From the NCBI RefSeq assembly GCF_008704935.1, contig NZ_CP023692.1, positions 3,762,001 through 3,826,000 of the forward strand: DNA of 64,000 nucleotides, read 5' to 3'. Below, piece after piece: positions 7,989 to 16,052 of the stretch. The position numbers were made by a program, and so were the translations under genes. The notes under the pieces were generated by a model. That model saw only the letters and a list, made by a program, of their open reading frames with translations, was not told the origin of the DNA and did no database searches. The first letter of the stretch is position 1. The number at the start of each line of letters is the position of its first letter. Source of the DNA: Streptomyces vinaceus. GTDB lineage: Bacteria > Actinomycetota > Actinomycetes > Streptomycetales > Streptomycetaceae.

Positions 7989-9074
7989 ATGGCAGGCTCT
8001 GTTCATCGCGAGCCTGATGCCGAGGAGAGTGACACCGTGCGGTCCGACGCCAACCTCGCGGGGCCGATGGCCGACCCGGTCCCCGGTCCCCGCTCAGAAA
8101 CAGCGGGGGACGATGTTTCACGTGAAACATCGTCGCCTCTTGTAGACAACGACACGCCCATCGGCCGGGCCGCCCAGCTGGCGGTCGAGGCCCTGGGGCG
8201 CGCCGGTGAGGGGCTTCCCCGCCCGGCGGAGACCCGAGTCATCGTGGTCGCCAACCAGAAGGGCGGCGTGGGCAAGACCACGACGACCGTGAACCTGGCG
8301 GCCTCCCTGGCCCTGCACGGTGCGCGCGTCCTGGTGGTCGACCTCGACCCGCAGGGCAACGCCTCCACGGCGCTCGGTATCGACCACCACGCGGATGTGC
8401 CCTCGATCTACGACGTGCTCGTGGACAGCCGACCGCTGCTGGAGGTCGTCCAGCCGGTGGTGGACGTGGAAGGGCTCTTCTGCGCCCCGGCCACGATCGA
8501 CCTGGCGGGTGCGGAGATCGAGCTGGTCTCCCTGGTGGCCCGCGAGAGCCGGCTCCAGCGGGCCATCCAGGCCTACGAGCAGCCGCTGGACTACATCCTG
8601 ATCGACTGCCCGCCCTCGCTGGGCCTGCTGACGGTGAACGCGCTGGTGGCCGGCGCCGAGGTGCTGATCCCGATCCAGTGCGAGTACTACGCGCTGGAGG
8701 GCCTGGGTCAGCTGCTGCGCAACGTCGATCTGGTGCGGGCGCACCTGAACCCGGCGCTGCACGTGTCGACGATCCTGCTGACGATGTACGACGGCAGGAC
8801 CCGGCTGGCCTCGCAGGTGGCGGAGGAGGTGCGCACCCACTTCGGCAAGGAGGTGCTGCGCACGAGCATCCCGCGTTCGGTGCGCATTTCCGAGGCGCCG
8901 AGTTATGGCCAGACGGTGCTCACCTACGATCCGGGTTCGAGTGGTTCTCTCTCCTATCTGGAAGCGGCGCGTGAGATCGCGCTGCGGGGGGCCGGAATTT
9001 CTTACGACGCCCAGCACGCCCATCTGGGCGCGGGCACGAACAGCACGCAGAGTGTGGCGGAGGGGATCCAGTGA
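7989..9074 (+). CDS. parA: Chromosome partitioning ATPase ParA
   Basis: 361 aa from ATG 7989 (MAGSVHREPD). An earlier ATG lies inside parS site 1 and gives an unconserved extension. Deviant Walker A motif KGGVGKTTTT at 91-100, then DLDPQGNASTALG (A') and LIDCPPSLGLLTVNAL (B). ParA binds DNA non-specifically as an ATP dimer and moves or anchors ParB-parS complexes; in Streptomyces it drives septum-spaced segregation in sporulating hyphae. The first 80 residues are a low-complexity extension in which parS site 2 encodes VSRET (43-47). It overlaps parB by 4 nt (GTGA). Confidence 0.96.
   Translation: MAGSVHREPDAEESDTVRSDANLAGPMADPVPGPRSETAGDDVSRETSSPLVDNDTPIGRAAQLAVEALGRAGEGLPRPAETRVIVVANQKGGVGKTTTTVNLAASLALHGARVLVVDLDPQGNASTALGIDHHADVPSIYDVLVDSRPLLEVVQPVVDVEGLFCAPATIDLAGAEIELVSLVARESRLQRAIQAYEQPLDYILIDCPPSLGLLTVNALVAGAEVLIPIQCEYYALEGLGQLLRNVDLVRAHLNPALHVSTILLTMYDGRTRLASQVAEEVRTHFGKEVLRTSIPRSVRISEAPSYGQTVLTYDPGSSGSLSYLEAAREIALRGAGISYDAQHAHLGAGTNSTQSVAEGIQ
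8115..8128. other. parS: parS site 2 (inside parA)
   Basis: Exact GTTTCACGTGAAAC within the parA coding region, inside a 26-bp perfect palindrome (GACGATG...CATCGTC). It is read in the frame V-S-R-E-T. Confidence 0.95.
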
Positions 9075-10183
9075 GTGAGCGACGTAGGGGTCTGGGGCGG
9101 GGGCTCGGCGCGCTGATCCCCGCCGCTCCGCAGGAGAAGACGCCGCCGGTGATCGGTGCCGGTTCGACGTCTCCGTCGGCGGTGCCGATGTTGCCTTCGG
9201 AGCGCGGGGTTGCGGCGGCGAAGCTGGCTTCGCTGGCGCAGGCCGATGCGCACAGCGATGTTTCACGTGAAACATCGCTTGCGGCGACTGCGGTTGCGGT
9301 GGCGGATGAGCCGGAGGCGGCGGAGCCCGAGGCCAATGTGGTGGCCGGGGCGACCTTCGCCGAGCTTCCGATGGACTCGATCACGCCGAACCCGCGGCAG
9401 CCCCGTGAGGTGTTCGACGAGGACGCGTTGGCGGAGCTGGTCACCTCCATCCAGGAGGTGGGCCTGCTCCAGCCGGTGGTGGTGCGGCAGTCCGCTCCGG
9501 GCCGTTATGAGCTCATCATGGGTGAGCGGCGCTGGCGGGCCTGCCGGGAGGCAGGGCTGGAGCGCATTCCGGCGATCATCCGGGCGACGGACGACGAGAA
9601 GCTGCTGCTGGACGCGCTGCTGGAGAACCTGCACCGGGCGCAGCTGAATCCCCTGGAGGAGGCGGCCGCGTACGACCAGCTGCTCCAGGACTTCAACTGC
9701 ACGCACGACCAGCTGGCGGACCGGATCGGGCGTTCGCGTCCGCAGGTGTCCAACACGCTGCGCCTGCTGAAGCTATCGCCGCCGGTCCAGCGCCGGGTGG
9801 CCGCAGGTGTGCTGTCGGCCGGACATGCGCGGGCGCTGCTGTCGGTGGAGCACTCCGAGGCCCAGGACAAGCTGGCGCACCGGATCGTGGCCGAGGGCCT
9901 CTCGGTGCGGGCGGTCGAGGAGATCGTCTCGCTGATGGGCTCGGAGCCCGAGGGGCCCGTGAAGCCGAAGGGCCCGCGGGCCGGTGCCCGGGTGGCTCCG
10001 GCCCTCAGTGAGCTGGCGACGCGGCTGTCCGACCGGTTCGAGACGCGCGTGAAGGTGGATCTGGGCCAGAAGAAGGGCAAGATCACCGTCGAGTTCGCCT
10101 CGATGGAGGATCTGGAGCGGATTCTGGGGACGCTGGCACCGGGCGAGGGCCGGGTGCTGGAGCAGGGTCTGTCCGGGGAGTGA
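9071..10183 (+). CDS. parB: Chromosome partitioning protein ParB
   Basis: 370 aa, GTG start overlapping the parA stop. The N-terminus carries RRGLGRGLGALIP, the ParA-stimulating arginine-rich peptide. Residues about 95-190 form the CTP-binding ParB/Srx domain with ITPNPRQPRE, GERRWRA (151-157) and ENLHRAQLNPLEEA. A helix-turn-helix domain follows (DRIGRSRPQVSNTLRLLKL, near 217-235) and then a C-terminal dimerisation region. ParB clamps load at parS and spread. The variable segment between the N-terminal peptide and the CTPase domain contains parS site 3, translated as VSRET (64-68). Confidence 0.97.
   Translation: MSERRRGLGRGLGALIPAAPQEKTPPVIGAGSTSPSAVPMLPSERGVAAAKLASLAQADAHSDVSRETSLAATAVAVADEPEAAEPEANVVAGATFAELPMDSITPNPRQPREVFDEDALAELVTSIQEVGLLQPVVVRQSAPGRYELIMGERRWRACREAGLERIPAIIRATDDEKLLLDALLENLHRAQLNPLEEAAAYDQLLQDFNCTHDQLADRIGRSRPQVSNTLRLLKLSPPVQRRVAAGVLSAGHARALLSVEHSEAQDKLAHRIVAEGLSVRAVEEIVSLMGSEPEGPVKPKGPRAGARVAPALSELATRLSDRFETRVKVDLGQKKGKITVEFASMEDLERILGTLAPGEGRVLEQGLSGE
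9260..9273. other. parS: parS site 3 (inside parB)
   Basis: Exact GTTTCACGTGAAAC in parB, at the centre of a 26-bp palindrome (AGCGATG...CATCGCT), read as V-S-R-E-T. Confidence 0.95.
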
Positions 10184-10288
10184 GTTCCCGGCCGCCGAGG
10201 GGCGGATCGTGCCGGTGTGAATCGGTGCGGTCCGCCCCTTTGCCTTGTTGCGGTTTCGCCTGATTCGGGCTGTGGATACGATGCGCTC

Positions 10289-10906
10289 ATGGGGCGTCGG
10301 TTGGTACCACTCACGCTGGACAACCTCCAGGACCTTCCTCGGCGTTGCCGGTCCTGCGTGTTCTGGGAGCTGGATCCCGTCAGTGGTGAGGCTGCTGTGA
10401 AGGCGGGAACTCCGGCGCTGGAGAAGGAGGCGTGGATCTCCGCCGTCCTGCTGGAGTGGGGTTCGTGCGGCCGCGTGGTCTACGTGGACGAGGTCCCGGT
10501 GGGATTCGTGCTGTACGCACCGCCGGCGTACGTACCGAGGGCCGCTTCGTTTCCGACGAGTCCGGTGTCCCCGGACGCGGTTCAGCTGATCACGGCGTGG
10601 ATCATGCCGGGCTACCAGGGGCAGGGCCTGGGACGGGTGATGGTGCAGACCGTGGCCAAGGACCTGCTGCGGCGCGGGTTCCGGGCGATCGAGGCGTTCG
10701 GGGACGCGCGCTGGGAGGGCCCTGCCTGTCTGCTGCCGGCTGACCACCTGCTGGCCGTGGGCTTCAAGACGGTACGGCCGCATCCTGTGCACCCGCGCCT
10801 GCGGCTGGAGATGCGCTCGACGCTCTCGTGGAAGGAAGACGTGGAGCTCGCGTTGGACCGGCTGCTCGGTGCGGCACGCAAGGAGCCCGCGCTGCGACCG
10901 CTGTGA
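10289..10906 (+). CDS. GNAT-family N-acetyltransferase
   Basis: 205 aa from ATG 10289 (MGRRLVPLTL). A longer frame starts in the parB 3' gap but its first 24 codons look unconserved. The acetyl-CoA loop is visible as MPGYQGQGLGRVMVQTVAKDLLRRG (about 107-131), the Q/RxxGxG/A motif of the GNAT fold. Substrate unknown. An acetyltransferase in this position after parB is conserved in Streptomyces. It ends 8 nt before a strong bidirectional terminator and runs toward trxA. Confidence 0.88.
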   Translation: MGRRLVPLTLDNLQDLPRRCRSCVFWELDPVSGEAAVKAGTPALEKEAWISAVLLEWGSCGRVVYVDEVPVGFVLYAPPAYVPRAASFPTSPVSPDAVQLITAWIMPGYQGQGLGRVMVQTVAKDLLRRGFRAIEAFGDARWEGPACLLPADHLLAVGFKTVRPHPVHPRLRLEMRSTLSWKEDVELALDRLLGAARKEPALRPL

Positions 10907-10914
10907 TGTGCGAA

Positions 10915-10943
10915 CGGGGCCGCCCCTTGAAGGGGCGGCCCCG
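10915..10943. terminator. Bidirectional terminator between the GNAT gene and trxA
   Basis: A perfect 12-bp stem (CGGGGCCGCCCC / GGGGCGGCCCCG) with loop TTGAA lies between the convergent GNAT and trxA genes. Its last base is the first base of parS site 4. Confidence 0.8.
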
Positions 10944-10956
10944 TTTCACGTGAAAC
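10943..10956. other. parS: parS site 4
   Basis: Exact GTTTCACGTGAAAC in the convergent intergenic region, abutting the terminator hairpin. Confidence 0.95.
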
Positions 10957-10989
10957 ACTCCCGGCTGCCGACGGGCGGGCTCGCGATCG

Positions 10990-11325
10990 TCAGACGGACT
11001 TGGCCTCGACGAAGTCGGAGAGGTCGCGCAGGATGGCGGCCTTCGGCTTGGCACCGACGATGGTCTTGGCGACCTCGCCGCCCTGGTAGACGTTCAGGGT
11101 CGGGATGGACATGACGCCGTAGCGCGCGGCCGTCGCCGGGTTCTGGTCGATGTTCAGCTTGACGATCTCGATCTGGTCGCCGTACTCGGCCGCGATGGCC
11201 TCCAGGGAGGGGGCGATCTGGCGGCACGGGCCGCACCACTCGGCCCAGAAGTCCACCAGTACAGGCTTGTCGCTGTTGAGGACCTCGGCGTCGAAGTCGG
11301 CATCGGTCACGCTCTTGAGGGCCAC
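10990..11325 (-). CDS. trxA: Thioredoxin
   Basis: 111 aa from GTG 11325, selected because AAGGAGG sits 6-7 nt upstream. Active-site motif FWAEWCGPCRQ with redox cysteines 31 and 34, and the cis-proline region VMSIPTLNVYQGG. It transfers electrons from thioredoxin reductase to ribonucleotide reductase, peroxidases and other disulfide substrates. Second gene of the trxB-trxA pair, 55 nt after trxB, so it should share the SigR-type promoter upstream of trxB. Confidence 0.97.
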   Translation of the reverse strand: MALKSVTDADFDAEVLNSDKPVLVDFWAEWCGPCRQIAPSLEAIAAEYGDQIEIVKLNIDQNPATAARYGVMSIPTLNVYQGGEVAKTIVGAKPKAAILRDLSDFVEAKSV

Positions 11326-11380
11326 TGCGGCCTCCTTGTTCTTTCCTGCGGGGTGTGAGGTGGTGGGGGTAGGCGAGGGG

Positions 11381-12340
11381 TCAGACCGTCGCGTGCGCCT
11401 TCTCGGCGTCCGCGAGGGCGGAGAGGAAGCGCTCGGCATCCAGGGCCGCGGAGCAGCCGGTGCCCGCAGCGGTGATGGCCTGACGGTACGTGTGGTCCAC
11501 GACGTCACCGGCGCCGAACACGCCGGTGAGGTTGGTGCGCGTGGAGGGGGCGGCGACCTTGAGGTAGCCCTCCTCGTCGAGCTCCAGCTGGTCCTTGAAC
11601 AGCTCGGTGCGCGGGTCGTGGCCGACAGCGATGAAGAGGCCCGTCACGGGCAGCTCGGAGGTCTCACCGGTCTTGGTGTTGCGCAGGGTCAGACCGGAGA
11701 GCTTCTGCTCGCCGTGGATCTCGGCGACCTCGCTGTCCCAGGCGAACTTGATCTTCGGGTCGGCGAACGCGCGGTCCTGCATCGCCTTGGAGGCACGCAG
11801 CGAGTCCCGGCGGTGCACGATGGTGACGGACTTGGCGAAGCGCGAGAGGAAGGTGGCCTCCTCGATCGCGGTGTCACCGCCGCCGACGACGGCGATGTCC
11901 TGGTCCTTGAAGAAGAACCCGTCACAGGTGGCGCACCAGGAGACACCGCGGCCGGAGAGGGCGTCCTCGTTGGGCAGCCCCAGCTTGCGGTGCTGGGAGC
12001 CGGTCGTCACGATCACGGCCTTGGCGCGGTGCACGGTGCCGGCGGTGTCGGTGACGGTCTTGATGTCACCGGTCAGGTCCACGGACACGACGTCGTCCGG
12101 AACGAGCTCGGCGCCGAAGCGCTCTGCCTGGCCGCGCATGTTGTCCATGAGGTCAGGACCCATGATGCCGTCCTGGAAGCCGGGGAAGTTCTCCACCTCG
12201 GTGGTGTTCATCAGCGCGCCACCGGCCGTGACCGCGCCTTCGAAGACCAGCGGCTTGAGCGAAGCGCGTGCGGTGTACAGGGCGGCGGTGTAGCCGGCCG
12301 GCCCGGAACCGATGATGATCACGTTTCGTACGTCGCTCAC
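11381..12340 (-). CDS. trxB: Thioredoxin-disulfide reductase
   Basis: 319 aa from GTG 12340 (VSDVRNVIIIGSGPAGYTAAL); AGGAAG precedes it, and a more upstream in-frame GTG at 12370 is less conserved. FAD-binding GSGPAGYTAALYTARA at 11-26, redox pair CATC at 136-139, NADPH-binding VVGGGDTAIEEA near 158-169, and a second FAD motif GVFGAGDVVDHTYRQAITAAGTGC near the end. It reduces TrxA with NADPH. The SigM/anti-sigma operon lies immediately upstream on the same strand, and a SigR consensus promoter occupies the gap. Confidence 0.97.
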   Translation of the reverse strand: MSDVRNVIIIGSGPAGYTAALYTARASLKPLVFEGAVTAGGALMNTTEVENFPGFQDGIMGPDLMDNMRGQAERFGAELVPDDVVSVDLTGDIKTVTDTAGTVHRAKAVIVTTGSQHRKLGLPNEDALSGRGVSWCATCDGFFFKDQDIAVVGGGDTAIEEATFLSRFAKSVTIVHRRDSLRASKAMQDRAFADPKIKFAWDSEVAEIHGEQKLSGLTLRNTKTGETSELPVTGLFIAVGHDPRTELFKDQLELDEEGYLKVAAPSTRTNLTGVFGAGDVVDHTYRQAITAAGTGCSAALDAERFLSALADAEKAHATV

Positions 12341-12411
12341 GGGTTTCTTCCTCGTCTCTGTGGACTGCACGCTGCTTGCCGAAGGGGCCGGTGTGTTGTC
12401 TCACCCCACCC

Positions 12412-12438
12412 AACGGATCCTACGGCGCATGCATTCCC
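12412..12438 (-). promoter_or_regulatory. SigR-type promoter for trxBA
   Basis: On the minus strand the gap holds GGGAAT (12438-12433), exactly 18 nt, then GTT (12414-12412). This matches the Streptomyces thiol-stress sigma factor SigR consensus GGGAAT-N18-GTT, and trxBA is the classical SigR target. The spacer predicts a start near 12405, about 65 nt upstream of trxB. Confidence 0.85.
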
Positions 12439-12466
12439 CGCCCGCTCCCTCGCGGACGTGAAGGTG

Positions 12467-13396
12467 TCAGCTTCGAGGATATGTCCTGGTCAGCAACGGT
12501 TTGGTGGGGCTGGTCGATGGGGTGTCCGTGCACGCCGCGCCCACGAGATAGGCGTCCACGCGGGCAGCGTCGCCGGGGTGCGGCAGCACGAGGAGGTAGA
12601 CCTCGGTGCCCTGGTAGCTGCCTCGTTCCACCCCGATCGGGGTGTCGGGGCGCCCGATGGCGTTCTGGACGCAGTCCGGCACCGAGGAGCCGGTCGTGCG
12701 GTTGCCGTCACCGGGTGCCAGCTTCGGGGACGGAGTGGTGTTCTCCATTCCGTACGTGTTGTTCTGCTGCTCCCCGGGGGGCGCGATCTTGGCGCCCGGC
12801 CCGGAGGACAGGAGCCGGCGCACGTTGTCCTGGAGGCCCTGCGCGGTGTACGTGTCGCCGGCGAGTGCCTCGGCCGTCGAGTTCGTCGCGGATCTGCGCG
12901 CGGCGGTGTCCGGGGAGCCGGTCCCGATCAGGTTGCCCGCGAGGAAGACTCCCAGGGCGCACGCTGCCGCTCCGGCCAGGCCGGCGAGGACGGCGATCCG
13001 GCGGCGGGCGCGCCGGCGCCCGGGACCGGTTGCTCCGGCCGGGTGACCGGCGGCCCGACCGGTGGTCGGACCCGAGGGGATGGCAGGCGATGTTTCACGT
13101 GAAACATCGGAGGGCGGAGCGGCCTCCGTCCGGGGTGCGGTGGAGTCGAGGAGCGCCTCGGCGGCGAGGGCGGCGTCGATGCGCCCGGCGATGTCGGCGG
13201 GCATCCGGGGCTGCCCCGGGAGGGTGCCGAGGAGTCCCCGGATCTCCTCCAGGGAGGCATGGACGTCGGCGCAGAGGGAGCAGTCGCCCAGATGGCGGCG
13301 TACCTCGGCGGCCTGGACCGGCGAGAGGAGCCCTTCGGTCAGGTCGGAGATCTCCGAGACGTCAGGGTGCCGGATCGTGCCGGTTGCGGGAGTCAC
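12467..13396 (-). CDS. Membrane-anchored zinc-type anti-sigma factor (anti-SigM)
   Basis: 309 aa, GTG start that overlaps the sigM stop (GTGA). The N-terminal anti-sigma domain has the zinc motif HLGDCSLC (His35, Cys39, Cys42). A variable cytoplasmic linker follows, including VSRET (98-102) encoded by parS site 5, then a basic stop segment and one membrane helix (about 134-157), and an extracytoplasmic domain of about 150 residues. By position and coupling it should hold SigM inactive at the membrane. The mycobacterial counterpart of this position is Rv3912. Confidence 0.9.
   Translation of the reverse strand: MTPATGTIRHPDVSEISDLTEGLLSPVQAAEVRRHLGDCSLCADVHASLEEIRGLLGTLPGQPRMPADIAGRIDAALAAEALLDSTAPRTEAAPPSDVSRETSPAIPSGPTTGRAAGHPAGATGPGRRRARRRIAVLAGLAGAAACALGVFLAGNLIGTGSPDTAARRSATNSTAEALAGDTYTAQGLQDNVRRLLSSGPGAKIAPPGEQQNNTYGMENTTPSPKLAPGDGNRTTGSSVPDCVQNAIGRPDTPIGVERGSYQGTEVYLLVLPHPGDAARVDAYLVGAACTDTPSTSPTKPLLTRTYPRS
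13092..13105. other. parS: parS site 5 (inside the anti-sigma gene)
   Basis: Exact GTTTCACGTGAAAC within a 22-bp palindrome, read as V-S-R-E-T in the linker of the anti-sigma factor. Confidence 0.95.
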
Positions 13397-14094
13397 GTTC
13401 GTCCACCTCCGCCCTTCACCGTGTCTGCGTCTGGGGCCGGCTGACTGGAGCCTGCCGCTGGTGGGACGGGTGTCCCCGGCGTCCGGTTCCTTCCCCGCTC
13501 GGTGGCGGAGTTATCCCCGGCATTCGAGCGCAGATGAGTGAGCATCGGGAGGAGCTTCGCCCGACCGCGCGCGCACCGGCTCTTCACGGTGCCGGTGGGG
13601 ACGTCGAGGATACGGGCGGCCTCGGCGACGGGGTAGGCCTGCATGTCGACGAGGACCAGGGCGGCCCGCTGTTCGGCCGGGAGCGTGCCGAGGGCGGCCA
13701 GGAGCTGCCGGTGGAGGTCCTGGCGCTCCGCGGGTGCCTCCGCGGACTCGTGGGGCTCCAGGAGGCGCTCCAGGCGCTCCGTATCGTCGAGTGGGGAGGT
13801 CCTGCGGGAGGCGGCCTTGCGGGCACGGTCGAGACAGGCGTTGACGGTGATCCGGTGCAGCCAGGTGGTGACGGCCGATTCCCCGCGGAAGGTGTGGGCG
13901 GCGCGGTAGGCGGAGACGAGGGCGTCCTGCACGGCGTCGGCGGCTTCCTCGCGGTCGCCCAGGGTGCGCAGGGCCACGGCCCACAACCGGTCGCGGTGCC
14001 GTCGTACGAGCTCTCCGAAGGCATCCGGATCCCCCGCGGCGTGCAGCGCCAGCAGCTCCTGGTCGCTCCGCTCTTCGCCCGTTGGTGACTGCAT
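13393..14094 (-). CDS. sigM: ECF RNA polymerase sigma factor SigM
   Basis: 233 aa from ATG 14094, with GGGAGG 5 nt upstream; the open frame extends much further but only as shadow of the kinase gene. Sigma region 2 is at about 20-90 (DPDAFGELVRRHRDRLW, EEAADAVQDALVSAYRAAHTF), and region 4 at about 130-180 (LPAEQRAALVLVDMQAYPVAEAARILDVPTGTVKSRCARGRAKL). The order DUF6049-murJ-sigM-antisigma-trxB-trxA equals the M. tuberculosis Rv3909-Rv3914 order, so the SigM name is well supported. Its regulon cannot be read here. Confidence 0.93.
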   Translation of the reverse strand: MQSPTGEERSDQELLALHAAGDPDAFGELVRRHRDRLWAVALRTLGDREEAADAVQDALVSAYRAAHTFRGESAVTTWLHRITVNACLDRARKAASRRTSPLDDTERLERLLEPHESAEAPAERQDLHRQLLAALGTLPAEQRAALVLVDMQAYPVAEAARILDVPTGTVKSRCARGRAKLLPMLTHLRSNAGDNSATERGRNRTPGTPVPPAAGSSQPAPDADTVKGGGGRT

Positions 14095-14144
14095 CACACC
14101 TCCCCTCCGGAAGGGAGCGTACGGGGCGGGCGGGACGAATACGA

Positions 14145-14175
14145 GGGACCGCCGCGCAGTCGGCGCAGCGGTCCC
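14145..14175 (-). terminator. Terminator between the pseudokinase gene and sigM
   Basis: An 8-bp stem (GGGACCGC at 14145-14152, GCGGTCCC at 14168-14175) with further inner pairing, 21 nt past the pseudokinase stop. It suggests sigM has its own promoter in the following 50 nt. Confidence 0.6.
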
Positions 14176-14195
14176 GTTGCGGTGGCGGCCCGGCC

Positions 14196-15935
14196 TTACT
14201 CGCCCTTGCCGAGCACCTTGATCTCGTTGATGCCGCCGCGGTAGTTGCCGTTCGAGTCGGAAGGCAGTGAGGTGATGTGGATCAGCAGGTAGCGGGTCTT
14301 CAGCGGAGTGTCCAGGGTGGTCTTCAGGGTCTTCCCCGCGGTGGTCAGCTTGACGACCTCCTGGGAGAAACCCGAGAGGGACCGGGGTGAAGAGGTGGCT
14401 TCCGGAGAGGCGGCGCGGACCTCGACCTTCTGCCCCGCGGCATACATGTCGACGTCGAGGCCGGCCACCTCCTGGGCGCTGCCGAGGTCGACGACGATGC
14501 CGCTGCCGTCGTCGTAGCTGTCCAGGTTGCCGAAGTTGGCGTAGCTGTAGAACACCAAGGTGATCCAGGCGGTGTCGGGGTTGTGGTCGACGGCCTTGTT
14601 CACGTCCTCCGGCTTGATCGGCTCCTTGCCGAAGGTGGTGGCGTTGGCGATGTCCAGCGGCTTGCCGGGGGTGGTCGGCTTGGCACTCTTGGAGGCGTCG
14701 TCGGCCTTGGGCTGCTGGTTGGAGCCGTTGCTGCCGGTGTCGCCCTTGACGCGTTCCAGGAGGGTGTCGGCGAGCTGCCAGCTGCCCAGGCCCAGTGCGG
14801 CGATCAGCAGGGCGGCCACGCCCCACTTCAGAACGCGGCCGATGCGGCTCTGCAGCGGGGGCGGCGGCACGATGACGGGCATGGCGTGGCCGCCCGGGAC
14901 GCCGGGGTGCGTCTGAGGGCGGCCGTAGTTGCCCTGCTGGTAGGTGGTGTGCTGGTACTCCGGTGGAGCGGTGAACGCGGGCTCCGGCGGCCGGATGCGG
15001 GGCATCGCGGCGACCGCCTTGGCCAGCTCCTCCGGGGTGGTGCAGGGCGGCTCCTGCCGGGAGGCGGTGGCGCCCTCGTTGGCGAGGGCGCGCATGGCGA
15101 GCTCGCCGAGTCCCCGGTGCACTCCGGCACGGACCTGGTCGGGTGCGATCAGGCCGACGCCCTTGGGCAGGCCGGTGAGCCCGTACGCGTCCTCCTCGTA
15201 GGGCCAGCGCTGGGTCAGGGCGGCGTACAGGAGCGCGCCGATGGCCTCGGTGTCCGCGCGCTGCGGGGTGTCGCTGGTGATGCCGCGCAGGGCGGCGTTC
15301 ACGGCCAGCCCGCGGATGCGGTACTGGCCCGTGGAGGTGCGCAGTATGGCGCTCGGCGTCAGCCGCAGGTGGGCCAGGCCCTCGCGGTGGGCCGCGGCCA
15401 TGGCCTGGGAAACCTGGGTGACGAGCTGGTAGGCCTCGTGGGCTTCCAGGGGGCCCGCGGCGAGGATCGCGGTCAGCTCGGTGGCGTCGGGCAGCCACTC
15501 GTGGACGACGTAGACGAGGTCGTTCTCCTCCACGGCATCGAGGACGTGCACGAACCGCGGGTCGCCGAGCAGGGCGGAGGAGCGGGCCGCGGCCAGGACG
15601 GCGCGGGCCCGGGGGTGGTCGGCGGGCAGCAGGTGGACGCCCACGGCACGGCGCAGCTTCTCGTCCATGGCGCGCCAGCTGCTGAATCCGTCCAGACGGG
15701 TGACGCACTCTTCGAGGCGGTAGCGCCTGGCGAGCTTGTGGCCGCTGTGGAGTTCGGGGGCGGCAGCAGGGGCCGCTTTTCTGCGTTCGCCGTCCTTTTC
15801 GGGCATGGGTCCGTCCGCGGCTCGTCCGTTCTGGGTGTCCACCCCGTCGGCCGTGGCCTTCGCCGCATCTGCGGCCGGCGGCTCGTCGCCGCCGTTGTCG
15901 GCCACGTCGACGGCAGCCGTGCTACGTTCCGCCAC
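14196..15935 (-). CDS. Membrane pseudokinase with extracellular discoidin-like domain
   Basis: 579 aa from GTG 15935. Cytoplasmic kinase-like domain at about 65-330. It is catalytically dead by sequence: no glycine loop after YRLEECVTRLDGF, the VAIK lysine position reads VGVHLL, the HRD loop reads HLRLTPSAIL, and DFG reads RIRGLAV. A Pro/Tyr/Gln linker follows, then one membrane helix (about 372-394), and an outside domain with a discoidin/F5-8C-like pattern (DIANATTFGKEP, DHNPDTAWITLVFYS, GIVVDLGSAQEV). This matches the pseudokinase plus carbohydrate-binding-like tail of mycobacterial MviN, here as a separate protein encoded directly after murJ. It probably regulates MurJ. The GTG start is preceded by GGGAGG at a long spacing. 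Confidence 0.88.
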   Translation of the reverse strand: MAERSTAAVDVADNGGDEPPAADAAKATADGVDTQNGRAADGPMPEKDGERRKAAPAAAPELHSGHKLARRYRLEECVTRLDGFSSWRAMDEKLRRAVGVHLLPADHPRARAVLAAARSSALLGDPRFVHVLDAVEENDLVYVVHEWLPDATELTAILAAGPLEAHEAYQLVTQVSQAMAAAHREGLAHLRLTPSAILRTSTGQYRIRGLAVNAALRGITSDTPQRADTEAIGALLYAALTQRWPYEEDAYGLTGLPKGVGLIAPDQVRAGVHRGLGELAMRALANEGATASRQEPPCTTPEELAKAVAAMPRIRPPEPAFTAPPEYQHTTYQQGNYGRPQTHPGVPGGHAMPVIVPPPPLQSRIGRVLKWGVAALLIAALGLGSWQLADTLLERVKGDTGSNGSNQQPKADDASKSAKPTTPGKPLDIANATTFGKEPIKPEDVNKAVDHNPDTAWITLVFYSYANFGNLDSYDDGSGIVVDLGSAQEVAGLDVDMYAAGQKVEVRAASPEATSSPRSLSGFSQEVVKLTTAGKTLKTTLDTPLKTRYLLIHITSLPSDSNGNYRGGINEIKVLGKGE

Positions 15936-16052
15936 CGTCGTTCCCGCCTCCCCATCCGTTACGCGCTGTCGGCCAGTCTGCGAAGCCATGCCAATTGTGC
16001 CCACAGTCCGGCGCTATGCACGACACGCGAAGGGGTCCGACGGTTGTGCGCA

